The notes: generated by a model from the sequence alone, not told the origin. A stretch of DNA of 59,664 bases from Flavobacteriaceae bacterium (GCA_016764435.1 JAESRX010000067.1:1-59664), one strand, 5' to 3'. Positions 25,468 through 38,000 are shown, counted from the stretch's first letter. A program made the numbers and translations.

Positions 25468-26235
25468 ATGATATTAGTATTTGGAGGCACCACCGAAGGA
25501 AAACAAGTAATTAAGCTATTAGATGGCTTACAAATCCCTTATTTTTATTCTACAAAAACCGAGATTAAAGTCACTTTAGGAAGTACTGGTATCTATCGAT
25601 TTGGTGCATTTTCGAATGCTGTATTAGCCCAGTTTATAAAAGAACATCAAATAGAATATTGCATTCATGCGTCACATCCCTTTGCTACTGTTTTACACGA
25701 AACTGTAGCAGAGGAATTTGAAAAACAGCATCTTTCTGTGCTGCGCTTAGAACGTGAATATCCAAAACGTTCTACGAGTAATGGAGTGCATTATGTCGCC
25801 AACTATTCGGAGGCGATTCTGTTATTAGAAACCTCCTTTTCTAAAAAAACACTATTGGGATTAACAGGAGTGCAAACGATTGAAAAGCTTGAGCATTATT
25901 GGGAAACCAATCCTAGTTATTTTAGAATTTTGGATAGGAAATCTTCGATTGATATCGCTGTGAAAAGCAACTATCCTTTGGCGCAATTAATTTTGGGCTA
26001 CGCCAATACAACGGTGGAGGAAGAAGTGACATTATATATAGATAAAAAGATAGGCGTTATCCTGACTAAAGAAAGTGGTAATAGTGGTTCTTTACAAGTG
26101 AAAATTGATGCGGCAAAAGAATTAAACCTCCCGATTATCATCATAAAAAAACCAGATTTACCTCGTTATTTCAAATCGGTTAAGTGCATAGAGGAATTAG
26201 AATCACTTTTAAAAACAAACACCTTATGTCCTTAA
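25468..26235 (+). CDS. cobK: (Cobalt-)precorrin-6A reductase
   Basis: A 255-residue NADPH-dependent reductase. It has GGTTEGKQ at residues 6-13, HASHPFAT near 71, a RLEREYP motif near 96 and a C-terminal TKESGNSG segment near 200, all typical of CobK/CbiJ. It lies 22 bp after the CbiG-CobM fusion. Its last 10 bp overlap the start of cbiD, so the two are co-translated. Confidence 0.92.
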   Translation: MILVFGGTTEGKQVIKLLDGLQIPYFYSTKTEIKVTLGSTGIYRFGAFSNAVLAQFIKEHQIEYCIHASHPFATVLHETVAEEFEKQHLSVLRLEREYPKRSTSNGVHYVANYSEAILLLETSFSKKTLLGLTGVQTIEKLEHYWETNPSYFRILDRKSSIDIAVKSNYPLAQLILGYANTTVEEEVTLYIDKKIGVILTKESGNSGSLQVKIDAAKELNLPIIIIKKPDLPRYFKSVKCIEELESLLKTNTLCP

Positions 26236-27314
26236 AACCAATTCCTACCGGTCCATTACGGGACGGTTTTACGACAGGCACTTCAGCCACAGCCGCTGTA
26301 AAAGCCGCCTTATGTTCTATTATTGAACAAAAAGCACAAACATCCGTACGTGTACAATTGCCTATAGACAAGGTATTGGAAATTCCAATTCACTTCAATG
26401 TCTTTACAAAAAACACCGCACAATGTAGTGTTATTAAGGATGCAGGAGATGATCCGGACGTTACCAATGGAGCAGAAATTGGCTGTGAACTAGAATTGAC
26501 CCAGTCTAAAGAAATAGTATTTGAAGCAGGAGAAGGCGTGGGAACAGTGACACTTTCTGGATTGGAGTTGGCGGTAGGAGAACCTGCAATCAATCCTGTA
26601 CCACGAAAAATGATGCAAAGTGCTGTTCAAAAACTCCTCCATGATTTTGACTTGGAATGTGGAGTTCTAATTAAAATTTATGTGGTAGATGGAAAGATTC
26701 TTGCTAAGCGCACCTTAAATGAACGCGTGGGCATCATGAATGGTTTGTCTATCCTAGGAACATCAGGTATTGTAAAACCATATTCATCGTCCTCGTATAT
26801 CGCAAGTATAGAACAGGGAATAGATGTAGCTGTAGCTAATGGAATCACGGAAGTTGTGATTAATTCAGGGGCAAGAAGTGAAAAATATTTACGCAGTTTG
26901 TTTCCCGAATTAACAGAACAATCCTTCATTCATTTTGGAAATTGGATAGGAGAAACACTCGTAAAAATTAGTACCTCAAACATCCAAAAAACGACCATTG
27001 GTATCATGCTTGGAAAAGCAGTAAAACTTGCCTATGGACGTACCGATACACATAGTTGTGTGTCGAGTTGGAATAAAGAATTTGTGCAAGAAATTGCACG
27101 AGAAGCAGGAGCAAACACCGCGACTATAGAGGCCATCATAGGTCTTAATATGGCTGGAAGGTTGACCGAATTATTTCCTTTTGAACAAGGAGAATTATTC
27201 TATCAATTACTCCTAAGAAAATGCTACGACGAAAGTAAAAAAATTATTAAAAACACCCACTTACATCTCTACCTAATCGGTAAAGATGGCAGTTTTATTA
27301 AGTATATCAAATAA
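26226..27314 (+). CDS. cbiD: Cobalt-precorrin-5B C1-methyltransferase
   Basis: The ATG at 26226 is preferred, giving 362 residues with the canonical N-terminus (LRDGFTTGTSATAAVKAAL). A longer in-frame reading from 26184 would run over the end of cobK. Further family motifs are KDAGDDPDVTNGAE near 75, GEGVGTVT near 105 and GKAVKLAYGRTDTH near 265. CbiD belongs to the anaerobic route, where it replaces CobF. Its stop overlaps the next start (TAATG). Confidence 0.93.
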   Translation: MSLKPIPTGPLRDGFTTGTSATAAVKAALCSIIEQKAQTSVRVQLPIDKVLEIPIHFNVFTKNTAQCSVIKDAGDDPDVTNGAEIGCELELTQSKEIVFEAGEGVGTVTLSGLELAVGEPAINPVPRKMMQSAVQKLLHDFDLECGVLIKIYVVDGKILAKRTLNERVGIMNGLSILGTSGIVKPYSSSSYIASIEQGIDVAVANGITEVVINSGARSEKYLRSLFPELTEQSFIHFGNWIGETLVKISTSNIQKTTIGIMLGKAVKLAYGRTDTHSCVSSWNKEFVQEIAREAGANTATIEAIIGLNMAGRLTELFPFEQGELFYQLLLRKCYDESKKIIKNTHLHLYLIGKDGSFIKYIK

Positions 27315-28030
27315 TGACGATCATTAGTTTTATAAGACCTTTAATGGCAGGAGTATTACACTCTTTTGAACCCGATCACGTAACCGCTATTTCAGTATTA
27401 GCAACCGAAAATGCCATCACTAAAGAGCGTACTTCTTTTAAAATGGTATTAAAAGCTTCGCAATGGGCCTTAGGACATTCCTTAACCTTGTTGCTTTTTG
27501 GTGCCGTAGCATTGGCTTTTAAATCCTCAGCAGAATTGGTTATTCAAGATATTTCGTATTGGGCAGAAATGGCTGTAGGGCCTATTATGATTTGGCTGGG
27601 AGTGACCGCCATTCGTAGAAATCATAAAATAAAAGAAATGATCGCCTTACATAAAGAGATTCAAGAACACGATCATTTAGATCCTAGTCTCATTCACTTA
27701 CATGGAAAAATGGGAGAAGAAATAGCCATGAACCCATTGAATAAATCATTTTGGGTAGGCATGCTACATGGGCTTGCAGGGACTGGTGGAGCGCTGACTT
27801 CTGCTTTGGTTTTGAGCGCCGCTACCGTGATGGATGCCATCATAATTTTACTCATTGAATGCCTTGGGATAATTGTAGCCATGGGATTGTACAGCTATAC
27901 ATTAATAGCTGTAATGAGTAGGTTTATTGAGAAAAACTTGTCCATTTTTAAATGGATGAACGGGGTGGCAGGACTACTTTCGATTATTATAGGTACTTAT
28001 TGGATGTACAAAACCATCTATGCAACATAA
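27314..28030 (+). CDS. Membrane protein of the NiCoT/NicO/UreH-like group, probable cobalt permease (copy 1)
   Basis: A 238-residue membrane protein with about six segments. The first helix has HSFEPDHVTAI, an HxxxxDH signature as in nickel/cobalt permeases. A His-rich loop (about 110-128, HKEIQEHDHLDPSLIHLHG) and GMLHGLAGTGGALTSALVLS near 150 follow. It is embedded in the cobalamin operon (start overlaps the cbiD stop), so cobalt supply is the likely job. It is also similar to UreH-type urease accessory proteins, but no urease genes are near. A paralogue follows after 55 bp. Confidence 0.82.
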   Translation: MTIISFIRPLMAGVLHSFEPDHVTAISVLATENAITKERTSFKMVLKASQWALGHSLTLLLFGAVALAFKSSAELVIQDISYWAEMAVGPIMIWLGVTAIRRNHKIKEMIALHKEIQEHDHLDPSLIHLHGKMGEEIAMNPLNKSFWVGMLHGLAGTGGALTSALVLSAATVMDAIIILLIECLGIIVAMGLYSYTLIAVMSRFIEKNLSIFKWMNGVAGLLSIIIGTYWMYKTIYAT

Positions 28031-28050
28031 AACAGAATACAATAACGACA

Positions 28051-28078
28051 CTAACTAACTAACTAACTAACTAACTAA
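28051..28078 (+). repeat. Perfect tetranucleotide tract (CTAA)7
   Basis: Seven tandem CTAA units lie between the two permease genes, ending 7 nt before the second ATG at 28086. The tract sits in the ribosome-loading region and can change length by slippage. It is close to the shorter CTAACTAACTAG word near 10610. Confidence 0.9.
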
Positions 28079-28085
28079 CAAGAAA

Positions 28086-28747
28086 ATGAGCACACTCAGT
28101 TTATTAAGACCCTTGATGACAGGTATATTGCATTCCTTTGAACCCGATCATGTGACTGCTATTACGGTATTGGCAACAGAAAATGCTACAACTAAAGAAA
28201 AAACCAACTTTAAAACGGTCTTAAAAGCATCACAATGGGCTTTTGGACATTCTGCCACTTTATTAATATTTGGTGGACTCGCCTTGTTATTTAAAGCTTC
28301 TTTAGGAAGTTTTGTAGACGAAATTTCTTTTTGGGCAGATATCGCCGTTGGACCGATTATGCTTTGGTTAGGAATCGTGGCCATTCGCAGAAATAAAACG
28401 ATTGAAAAAACATTAAATACTAAATCCACAGAAATACATACTCATAATAGGAGTCCTTTCAGTAAATCTTTTTGGGTAGGTATGGTACACGGCTTAGCTG
28501 GGACTGGTGGAGCATTAACCTCTGCATTGGTATTGAGCGCAGATACAACCATGGATGCCATCATTATTTTACTCGTAGAATGTGCTGGAATTATCATTGC
28601 CATGGGCATCTATAGTTATACCTTAATTTCTGTACTGAGTAAGTTTTTTAAGAAAAATATTTCTATCTATAAATGGATGAATGGTATGGCAGGAGTGGCC
28701 TCCATCCTCCTTGGTGTTTGGTGGATTTCAAAAATAATTATCGAATT

Positions 28748-28751
<4 letters not shown>
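28086..28751 (+). CDS. Membrane protein of the NiCoT/NicO/UreH-like group, probable cobalt permease (copy 2)
   Basis: A 221-residue tandem paralogue of the preceding gene, with the same order of segments: HSFEPDHVTAITVLATENA, SQWAFGHSATLL, GPIMLWLGIVAIRRN and GMVHGLAGTGGALTSALVLS. The His-rich loop is shorter (about 110-120) than in copy 1. It could pair with copy 1 as a heteromer or have a different metal preference. Its start is preceded by the CTAA tract, and its stop overlaps the next start (ATGA). Confidence 0.82.
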
Positions 28752-30473
<1,722 letters not shown>

Positions 30474-30481
<8 letters not shown>

Positions 30482-31799
30482 AATTCCACAGTTTATCATT
30501 GCGGCTCCTACGAGTAATTCAGGGAAAACGACCATTACCTTGGGTTTATTACGAGCGATGGAAAATAGAGGCTTGGCTACCCAGGCTTTTAAAGTTGGAC
30601 CCGATTATATAGATCCCAAATTTCACAAAGTGGCCTGTGGTCATGTGGGAGTGAATTTAGATTTATTTATGATGTCTAAAGAGGATATTCACCATACGTA
30701 CGCTTCGTTCATTGCCGATAAAGAGGCCGTTTGTATCGAAGGAGTGATGGGGTTATTTGATGGCGCTAAGAAATCTGAAGGGAGTACAGCTGCCTTGTCT
30801 AAAGTATTAAAATTACCCGTAATTTTGGTGATTGATGCAAAGTCCGTCGCCTATTCAGTGGCTCCTTTACTCTATGGATTTAAGAATTTTGATCCTGAAA
30901 TTGCGATTGCTGGTGTTATTTTTAACCGTGTCAATACCGCGAGTCATTATCAGTTTTTAAAGGAGGCTTGTGAAGATGTAGGCATCCCTTCTTTTGGATA
31001 TGTTCCATTTATTAAATCCTGTGAAATTCCATCACGACATTTAGGTTTATCTATCGAAGATATGGAGGGCTACAACCCTATGATAGACACCATGGCTACC
31101 GCGATTGAAAAAACAGTAAACATTGACTTATTACTTGAGTTATGTTCGCAGGAACGCCCAAAGACAGCAATTAAAATTGCCGAAAAATCATTAAAAACGT
31201 TGCGAATAGGAATTGCAAAGGATGCTGCCTTTAACTTTAGTTATGTTCAAAACATACGTGCTTTCAAAGAGATTGGAGACGTCGTTTATTTTAGTCCCTT
31301 AGAAGATACCACATTACCAGACGTAGATCTGTTGTATTTTCCTGGAGGATATCCTGAGTTTTATCTGGAGAAAATAGCGTCGAATAAAAGCATGCGTACT
31401 GCGGTAAAATCATTTGCAGTAAATGGCGGAAGGATCATAGCGGAATGTGGAGGGATGATGTATTTAGGAAGTGAAATATATGATGAGAACGGACGGTCAT
31501 TTGAGATGTGTGGAGTCTTCTCCTTTAAAGCGACGATGAAAAAAATGAAACTGGCCTTGGGGTATCGAACTATTCAACTAGGAGAAACCGTATTAAAAGG
31601 ACACGAGTTTCATTATTCGATGCTTTTAGACAACCATAAAACACCAAGCATCGGAAAGGTGTTCAATGCTCGCGAAGCACAAGTCCCCACTAAAATATAT
31701 AGAACTAATAACGTTTGGGCTACATATATCCATTGTTATTTGGGTACTTTAGAGGGCTTGAAAATTGTTTTAAAAGAATTGGATTTAAAAATAACATAG
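30474..31799 (+). CDS. cbiA: Cobyrinic acid a,c-diamide synthase
   Basis: Glutamine-dependent amidation of cobyrinate at a and c. The 441 residues start with P-loop APTSNSGKTT (9-18), then KVGPDYIDPKFH near 40 and EGVMGLFDGA near 84. The glutaminase domain follows, with FPGGYPE near 285 and the nucleophile Cys in AECGGMMYLG (about 321). The CbiA/CobB assignment over cobQ rests on the KVGPDYIDP block. An 8-bp overlap couples it to the chelatase gene. Confidence 0.94.
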
Positions 31800-31869
31800 T
31801 GGCTCTTAACAGTCAGACAAGCGTGATTTATAATAGCCATACATTGATATATAATTAAAATAAGGACTT

Positions 31870-32550
31870 ATGAAAATTACAGTAGAAGAACGTGATGCCG
31901 TGTACAAAACCATCTTTAACAGACGTGATGTCCGTGGCGAGTTTTTACCTAAACAGATACCAGAAGAGGTGTTACAACGCATATTAAAAGCGGCACATCA
32001 TGCACCAAGTGTAGGTTTTATGCAACCTTGGGATTTTATTGTAGTCAAAGATCCTGCTGTGAAGCAACGTGTTAAAGACGGGTTTGATGTAGCTCATGCA
32101 GCCGCAGCTGCGATGTTTAAAGGTGAACGTAAATCAACTTATAAGCGCTTAAAACTGGAGGGGATTTTAGAAAGTCCTATTGGGATTTGTATCACTTGTG
32201 ATCAAGATCGTACAGGTCCTGTAGTGATAGGAAGAACCGAGAATAAAGAAATGGATGTGTACAGCGCTGTTTGTGCCGTTCAGAATCTTTGGCTTGCTGC
32301 AAGGGCAGAAAATTTGGGGCTTGGCTGGGTAAGTATTATCAATCATCAAACCTTAAGAGACGCACTAGGAATTCCGAAAAACATTACACCCATTGCTTAT
32401 TTATGCATAGGATATGTGTCTGAATTTCATGAAAAACCAGAATTAGAAAAAGCAGGTTGGTTGCCTCGATTGGAATTAGAATCAGTGGTGCATTACGACC
32501 AATGGGATGCTAGTTCAGAAAAGATGGCTACAAATGCCACTAAAAAATAA
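31870..32550 (+). CDS. bluB: 5,6-dimethylbenzimidazole synthase
   Basis: A flavin-destroying enzyme that turns FMNH2 and O2 into the lower ligand DMB. The 226 residues are of the nitroreductase fold with IFNRRDVRGEFLP near 16, HHAPSVGFMQPWDF near 40 and an AARAENLGLGWVSI block near 142, all typical of BluB. It shows that the organism makes true B12 with oxygen at hand. A 70-bp gap precedes it and contains the motif ACAAGCGTGATTTATAAT, shared with 45124-45141. Confidence 0.93.
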   Translation: MKITVEERDAVYKTIFNRRDVRGEFLPKQIPEEVLQRILKAAHHAPSVGFMQPWDFIVVKDPAVKQRVKDGFDVAHAAAAAMFKGERKSTYKRLKLEGILESPIGICITCDQDRTGPVVIGRTENKEMDVYSAVCAVQNLWLAARAENLGLGWVSIINHQTLRDALGIPKNITPIAYLCIGYVSEFHEKPELEKAGWLPRLELESVVHYDQWDASSEKMATNATKK

Positions 32551-32628
32551 ACCGTACAAATCCTTATAATATCTAGGGATATTCATGGATAATAAGACGG
32601 TAAATAAAAAAAACGAAAACTAACAAAT

Positions 32629-33222
32629 ATGAATATATACACAAGAAAAGGAGATACAGGAAAAACAGGTGTCTTTGGAGGAAAAAGAGAATTTAAAGAC
32701 TCACCGAGAATCCATTGTATTGGAACATTGGACGAAGCCAATTCTACCATCGGACTCCTACGATCAAAATTAGGAAATGACCATGAATGGCAGCTTAATT
32801 TACAGCGAATTCAAAAAGACATGATGAATATGATGTCGCATTTGGCGAGACCGTCTGATTCTAAAAAAGAAAACCCAAATCCAAGACCTACCGATGGGGC
32901 TGTTTTTTGTGAAGAATGGATTGACGCAATTGAAGCCGCGATGTCTGCACCTTCAGATTATTTTTTATTGCCCGGAGGGAATGAAATTTCTGCTTTATGC
33001 CACGTTTGTAGAACACAAATTAGAAGAGGAGAACGTGCCTTGGTAACATTGATGCATGAGGACCCAGAATGTGTACACGATTATATCGCAGCATACATCA
33101 ACAGATTGTCTGACCTATTCTTTATTCTCGCACGTGCAGAAATGGACAAATTTGGTGTCGCAGAAGAAAAATGGAACTTGTTTTTGTACAAGAGAAAAAA
33201 GAAAGCCATTCAGAAAGACTAA
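32629..33222 (+). CDS. pduO: Cob(I)yrinic acid a,c-diamide adenosyltransferase, PduO type
   Basis: Transfers the adenosyl group from ATP to Co(I) corrinoids. The 197 residues carry TRKGDTGKTGVFGGKR at the start (the ATP loop of PduO-type enzymes), GTLDEANSTIGLLRS near 32, and LPGGNEISALCHVCRTQIRRGERA near 108-131 with the usual acidic and arginine residues. The positively charged C-terminus (KRKKKAIQKD) is extra. It is not of the BtuR/CobO P-loop type. It follows BluB by 78 bp. Confidence 0.92.
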   Translation: MNIYTRKGDTGKTGVFGGKREFKDSPRIHCIGTLDEANSTIGLLRSKLGNDHEWQLNLQRIQKDMMNMMSHLARPSDSKKENPNPRPTDGAVFCEEWIDAIEAAMSAPSDYFLLPGGNEISALCHVCRTQIRRGERALVTLMHEDPECVHDYIAAYINRLSDLFFILARAEMDKFGVAEEKWNLFLYKRKKKAIQKD

Positions 33223-33225
33223 TAA

Positions 33226-33387
33226 CTTGATCTAGTATATTGGCCTACGGCCGATGAATGGCAGCAGGTACAAAAGAAGGATGACTAAGGACAATTTGAC
33301 AAGCATAACTACGTACAAAATCGTGTTTTGATGCTTGGTTCAAATGGTCCTTTACTTTACTACTGTTCTTAAATCATTTAGATCAAG
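33226..33387. repeat. Large nested inverted repeat between adenosyltransferase and cobW
   Basis: A 162-bp gene-free element. Outer arms CTTGATCTA (33226-33234) and TAGATCAAG (33379-33387) pair exactly. Inner arms GGACAATTTGACAAGCAT (33289-33306) and ATGCTTGGTTCAAATGGTCC (33331-33350) pair with one mismatch and a two-base bulge. A small hairpin TTGGCC-TAC-GGCCGA lies near 33240-33254. It could be an RNA switch, an mRNA stability element or a small palindromic mobile element. It has no B12 box. Confidence 0.65.
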
Positions 33388-33431
33388 AAAGAAATAACCC
33401 CAATACGAACACTCAATACTCAATACAACAC

Positions 33432-34448
33432 ATGAAAAAAATACCAATAACGATCATCACAGGATTTCTAGGCGTAGGAAAAACGACCTTAGTTCATAAC
33501 ATGATAAAAAACGCCAATGGAAAACGCATTGCCGTACTCGTAAACGAATTTGGAGAAATAGGGATTGATGGAGAAATCATCAAATCAGGTTGTGGTGATG
33601 ACGAATGTAACTTGATTGAATTGGCTAACGGTTGCATCTGTTGTACAGTTCAGGAAGAATTTTTACCCGCCATGTTGGATTTAATTTCTCGCAAGGATAG
33701 TATTGACCATATCGTTATTGAAACCTCGGGTTTAGCAATGCCTAAACCATTAGTACGTGCCGTTAATTGGCCAGACTTAAAACCACATATTACCATAGAT
33801 GCTGTCATTACCGTAGTGGATGCTGTGGGAATGATTACGGGTGAATTATGCAATAGAGAAAAAGTGCAAGCACAGCGTTTGGCCGATGATTCACTGGATC
33901 ATGAAACTCCAATTGAAGAATTATTTTTAGACCAACTATCGTGTGCTGATTTGGTGCTGGTAAGTAAAACCGATTTATTAGAAGCCGAAGCTTTGGAAGA
34001 AGTAAAGCAATTGATTATCAAAAAAGCAAGACCAAACATTAAAATTATCCCAATTCAGAATGGTCAAATCAACAATGAATTATTATTGGGGATAGAGGCC
34101 GCAACGGAAGAAGATTTGGACAATAGACATTCCATTCACGATCATCACCATTCCCATGGTCACGATCACGAACATGATGATTCCATAAAAACAATCGTGG
34201 TTGAATCTTCGGAAACACCAGACATCAAAGCTTTAGTGAAATCATTAAAAGAAAGAGTTCAAAAAGAGGAGATTTACCGAATTAAAGGTTTTGTAAACAT
34301 CCCTAATAAACCAATGCGAATGGTATTACAAGGTGTAGGAGAACGCTTTGATTATTACTTTGACAGACCTTGGAAAGAAAATGAAGAGCGAAAAACGACC
34401 TTAGTTATCATAGGGAGAAATATACAAGAAGCGACATCAGTCCTATAA
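33432..34448 (+). CDS. cobW: CobW-type metal-chaperone GTPase (COG0523)
   Basis: A 338-residue G3E GTPase: Walker A GFLGVGKTT (11-19), metal motif GCICC (about 67-71, CxCC), ETSGLAMPKPL near 100 and NKxD-type VSKTD near 178. A His-rich loop (HDHHHSHGHDHEHDD, about 236-250) precedes the CobW C-terminal domain. Beside CobN it most likely delivers Co2+ to the chelatase; zinc is the alternative metal in this family. It follows the nested inverted repeat and precedes a short MFS gene by 15 bp. Confidence 0.92.
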   Translation: MKKIPITIITGFLGVGKTTLVHNMIKNANGKRIAVLVNEFGEIGIDGEIIKSGCGDDECNLIELANGCICCTVQEEFLPAMLDLISRKDSIDHIVIETSGLAMPKPLVRAVNWPDLKPHITIDAVITVVDAVGMITGELCNREKVQAQRLADDSLDHETPIEELFLDQLSCADLVLVSKTDLLEAEALEEVKQLIIKKARPNIKIIPIQNGQINNELLLGIEAATEEDLDNRHSIHDHHHSHGHDHEHDDSIKTIVVESSETPDIKALVKSLKERVQKEEIYRIKGFVNIPNKPMRMVLQGVGERFDYYFDRPWKENEERKTTLVIIGRNIQEATSVL

Positions 34449-34463
34449 TTATACCATATACAG

Positions 34464-35027
34464 ATGCATAAAAACGTCAAAATCTTATTATTAACTTCTA
34501 TTTTAATCCATTCAGGCGCTAATTTATTAGCGCCTATTTATGCCATTTTCATCAAAGATATTGGTGGTGATTTAATGGATGCGGGTATTGCCATTGGAAT
34601 ATATGCGCTTTTAAAAGGGGTGTTCTATTTTATTTTTGGAAGGATTAAAGAAGATTTATTTAGCAAGAAAGTAATGATGTGTATTGGTTATACCGTAATG
34701 GGTATCGGTTATTTATGCTATGTTTTCGCAAAAGAGCCCATGGACGTTTTTTTAATTCAAGGAATAATTTCCTTGGGAGAAACAGTGATCAATCCATCGT
34801 GGAGTGCTATTATCGCCACTTCCTTAGAAAAAGGAAAAGAGCGTCATTTATACGCTAACTTTTTCGGGTACCGATCTATTTTTGAAGGAATCGCAGCCAT
34901 TCTAGGAGGACTATTCGCTATGGAGTTCGGTTTCAATGTACTCTTTGGAGTCATGGCAAGTTTTGCGATTGCCTCCGGATTATTATCCTTACTTATTAAA
35001 GAACAAAATTTAAAACCTATTACTTAA
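34464..35027 (+). CDS. Half-size MFS-like membrane protein
   Basis: A 187-residue membrane protein with about six helices, similar to one half of an MFS transporter (SILIHSGANLLAPIYAIFIKD; then FYFIFGRIKEDLFSKKVMM as the loop 2-3 motif). Full MFS proteins have about 400 residues. Its stop overlaps the start of cobN by 1 bp (TAATG), so it is intact in the operon rather than freshly truncated. It could dimerise or serve in cobalt or corrinoid export or import; no substrate is indicated. Confidence 0.7.
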   Translation: MHKNVKILLLTSILIHSGANLLAPIYAIFIKDIGGDLMDAGIAIGIYALLKGVFYFIFGRIKEDLFSKKVMMCIGYTVMGIGYLCYVFAKEPMDVFLIQGIISLGETVINPSWSAIIATSLEKGKERHLYANFFGYRSIFEGIAAILGGLFAMEFGFNVLFGVMASFAIASGLLSLLIKEQNLKPIT

Positions 35028-38000
35028 TGCATTTAATTGCGACTATTCCAGGCGGTTGGAATCCAAACGACGAAGGTGTATTTTACGTACAGCAAAAACC
35101 AGGAGATATCCTCTTTTTATCCGCAGCGGATACGGATTTATTGTTGCTCAATAAAGTATATGCATCCTTTTATAAAGAACATTCCGATTTACCGAGTTTA
35201 CGCTTGGCAAATTTGAGCTATTTTAAACAAGAATTAACGGTAGACACTTATATAGATGAAGTAGTTTCTCAAGCTAAAGTAGTGGTGTTAAAACTACTGG
35301 GAGGCGCCTCCTATTTTTCTTATTTGTACGAATCTATCCTAACATACACACAAGAAAATGACATTCATTTAATTGTGATGCCTGGGGATGATAAGCCAGA
35401 TTTAGAACTTATGCAATCCTCTTCGGTATCACTTACTGCGGTGGATACTATCTGGAAATACTTACTGGCTGGTGGAACGGAAAACACCTTACAAGCCTTC
35501 AAAAGCATTCTAAAAGAAGGAATGGGAATTCACTTTGAAATGAAAGCCACTACAGAAACTCCAGATTTATTTTTATACCATCCCAGTGTGGGAGAAATTA
35601 AAGAAATAGTACCAAAGTCAGGGATGCCTCTGGCCATTATTTTTGGATATCGAAGTTACTATTTAGCGGACAATTTAGACCCCATTAACACCTTGACACG
35701 TACGCTGGAAAAACAAGGTGTATTAGCCATTACCGTAATGGCACTAAGTTATAGAGATGTTACTATAAAAAAACAAATCCTTGGCTTATTAAACACCTAT
35801 AATTTAGCATCACCTTTAGTGATCGTGAATACTACGGGCTTTTCTTTACAATCGTTTCATGCAACTGCAGAAAAAGGATTGTTTCAAGATTTTAATGTCC
35901 CCGTAATTCAGGGAATAATGGCGAGTTGCAATCGTCAAACATGGGAGGAAGGAAGTTTTGGATTGCCCCCGACAGATGTTGCTATGAATATTGCTTTACC
36001 AGAAGTGGATGGGAAAATTATTTCCACCGCTATTTCTTTTAAGGAAGTCCTAGAAAAAGATCCTTTAACAGATTCAGAAATCATACAATATGTAGCATTT
36101 AATGAAGGCTGTACCACGGTCGCTTCACAGGCCTCCGCATGGATCAGACTCGGATTACAAAAGAATGCACAAAAGAAAATTGCCCTGGTAGTTCCTAATT
36201 ACCCCAATAAAAATAGTCGTCTAGCAAATGGCGTAGGATTGGACACACCTCAAAGTACGGTAGATTTTTTACACGAATTAGAACGACAAGGCTATACCCT
36301 AGGTGATTCACTACCGAAGGATGTTCCTTGCTTGATAGATAGATTGACGGAAAATATTACCAATGATCCAGATTCTTTATACCAAGCCAATGTTAATATT
36401 ACAATTTCAGCAACAGATTTCTACGCCTATTACAATCTTTTAGCAACTGCATTAAGAGAAAAAATAGAATTGCAATGGGGGAAACCTACGGATTCGCCAA
36501 ATTACAGGGACGGCAGTTTTATTATTCCCGGTATTTGCTTGGGGAATATTTTTGTTAGTATACAACCCAGTAGAGGCTACGACATCGATTTACAAGCGAC
36601 CTATCATTCGCCCGATTTACCTCCAACTTATGCTTATTTAGCCTATTATGTATGGTTGCAGTCCTATTTTAAGGCGGATGCGATTATACATATGGGAAAA
36701 CATGGGAATTTAGAATGGTTGCCCGGTAAAAGTGTTGCTTTGAGTAAAGAAACCTGTTTTCCTGCAGCTATTTTGGGTGATATTCCTCATTTTTATCCAT
36801 TTATAATCAATGATCCGGGAGAAGGAACACAGGCAAAAAGAAGAACTCATGCCGTTATTATAGATCATTTAATTCCACCGATGACACGTGCTGAAAATTA
36901 TGGAGATTTATTGGCTTTAGAATTGTTAATCGATGAGTATTATGATGCCGCATTATTAGATCCAAAACGGGCCAATCTTATTAAGAAAAAAGTGGAGCAA
37001 CTGGTAAATTCTACTGATTTAAAGTCAGATTTAAACGATGACGGAAAAGATATAGATACGCTACTCGTGGTGATAGATGGCTATTTATGCGAATTAAAAG
37101 AAGCACAGATCAGGGGAGGATTACACATTCTAGGAAAACATCCAGTGGAAGGAAAATTAGTGGACTTAATCGTTGCATTACACCGTTTACCTACAGGAAA
37201 TGTCTTAGGAATTACCCAGGCAATAGCACAAGATATCGGTTTAGAAGTAGATCCATTAAAGGTAGATTTTGAAGCTTCTTTTAAGCGTACCATCTCTGGA
37301 GTCTACTGCAGAACCTATGGGCAATTAATAGAACTATTAGAATTAAAAGCTTCTAATTATATAGAAGACATCTTACTAGGAACAGCTCCTGTAAATGACT
37401 TAGGGACTGCGACTACAAAGGTGTTGGATGAAATTATCACAAGTACGCTTCCAAATATAAAATCTACACGTGATGAATTCACTAATTTAATAGCGGGTTT
37501 AAATGGAAAATATGTCCCTGCCGGTGGTTCTGGAGCGCCTACAAGAGGACGTTTAGATTTATTGCCTACGGGAAAGAACTTCTATTCTGTTGATGTGAGG
37601 ACTATTCCTACGAATGCAGCCTATGAATTAGGGATGAAAAGTGCAGCTAATATTATTGACAGATATTTACAAGAGCATGGAGAATATCCTACGTCTATAG
37701 GAATCTCTGTATGGGGAACTTCAACCATGAGAACTGGAGGGGATGATATTGCACAAGCTTTTGCCCTGATGGGAATCCGTCCTGTCTGGTCAGGATTGAA
37801 TCGGAGGGTGTCAGATTTCGTGGTAATATCCTTACTCGAACTAAAAAGACCTCGAGTAGATGTACTGCTACGTATTTCTGGCTTTTTTAGAGATGCCTTT
37901 CCCGATGTCATTTCCTTGTTTAATGCGGCGGTTGAAAAACTAGCGTCCTTGGACGAAGACTTCGACATGAATCCGATTAAAAAACGATTTGAAACGGAAA

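Noticed and set aside
33226..33387. Second cobalamin riboswitch or a tRNA (GGTTCAAAT looks like a T-loop)
   Set aside because: No B12 box or other riboswitch blocks are present, and no acceptor or anticodon stem can be drawn around the T-loop-like word.
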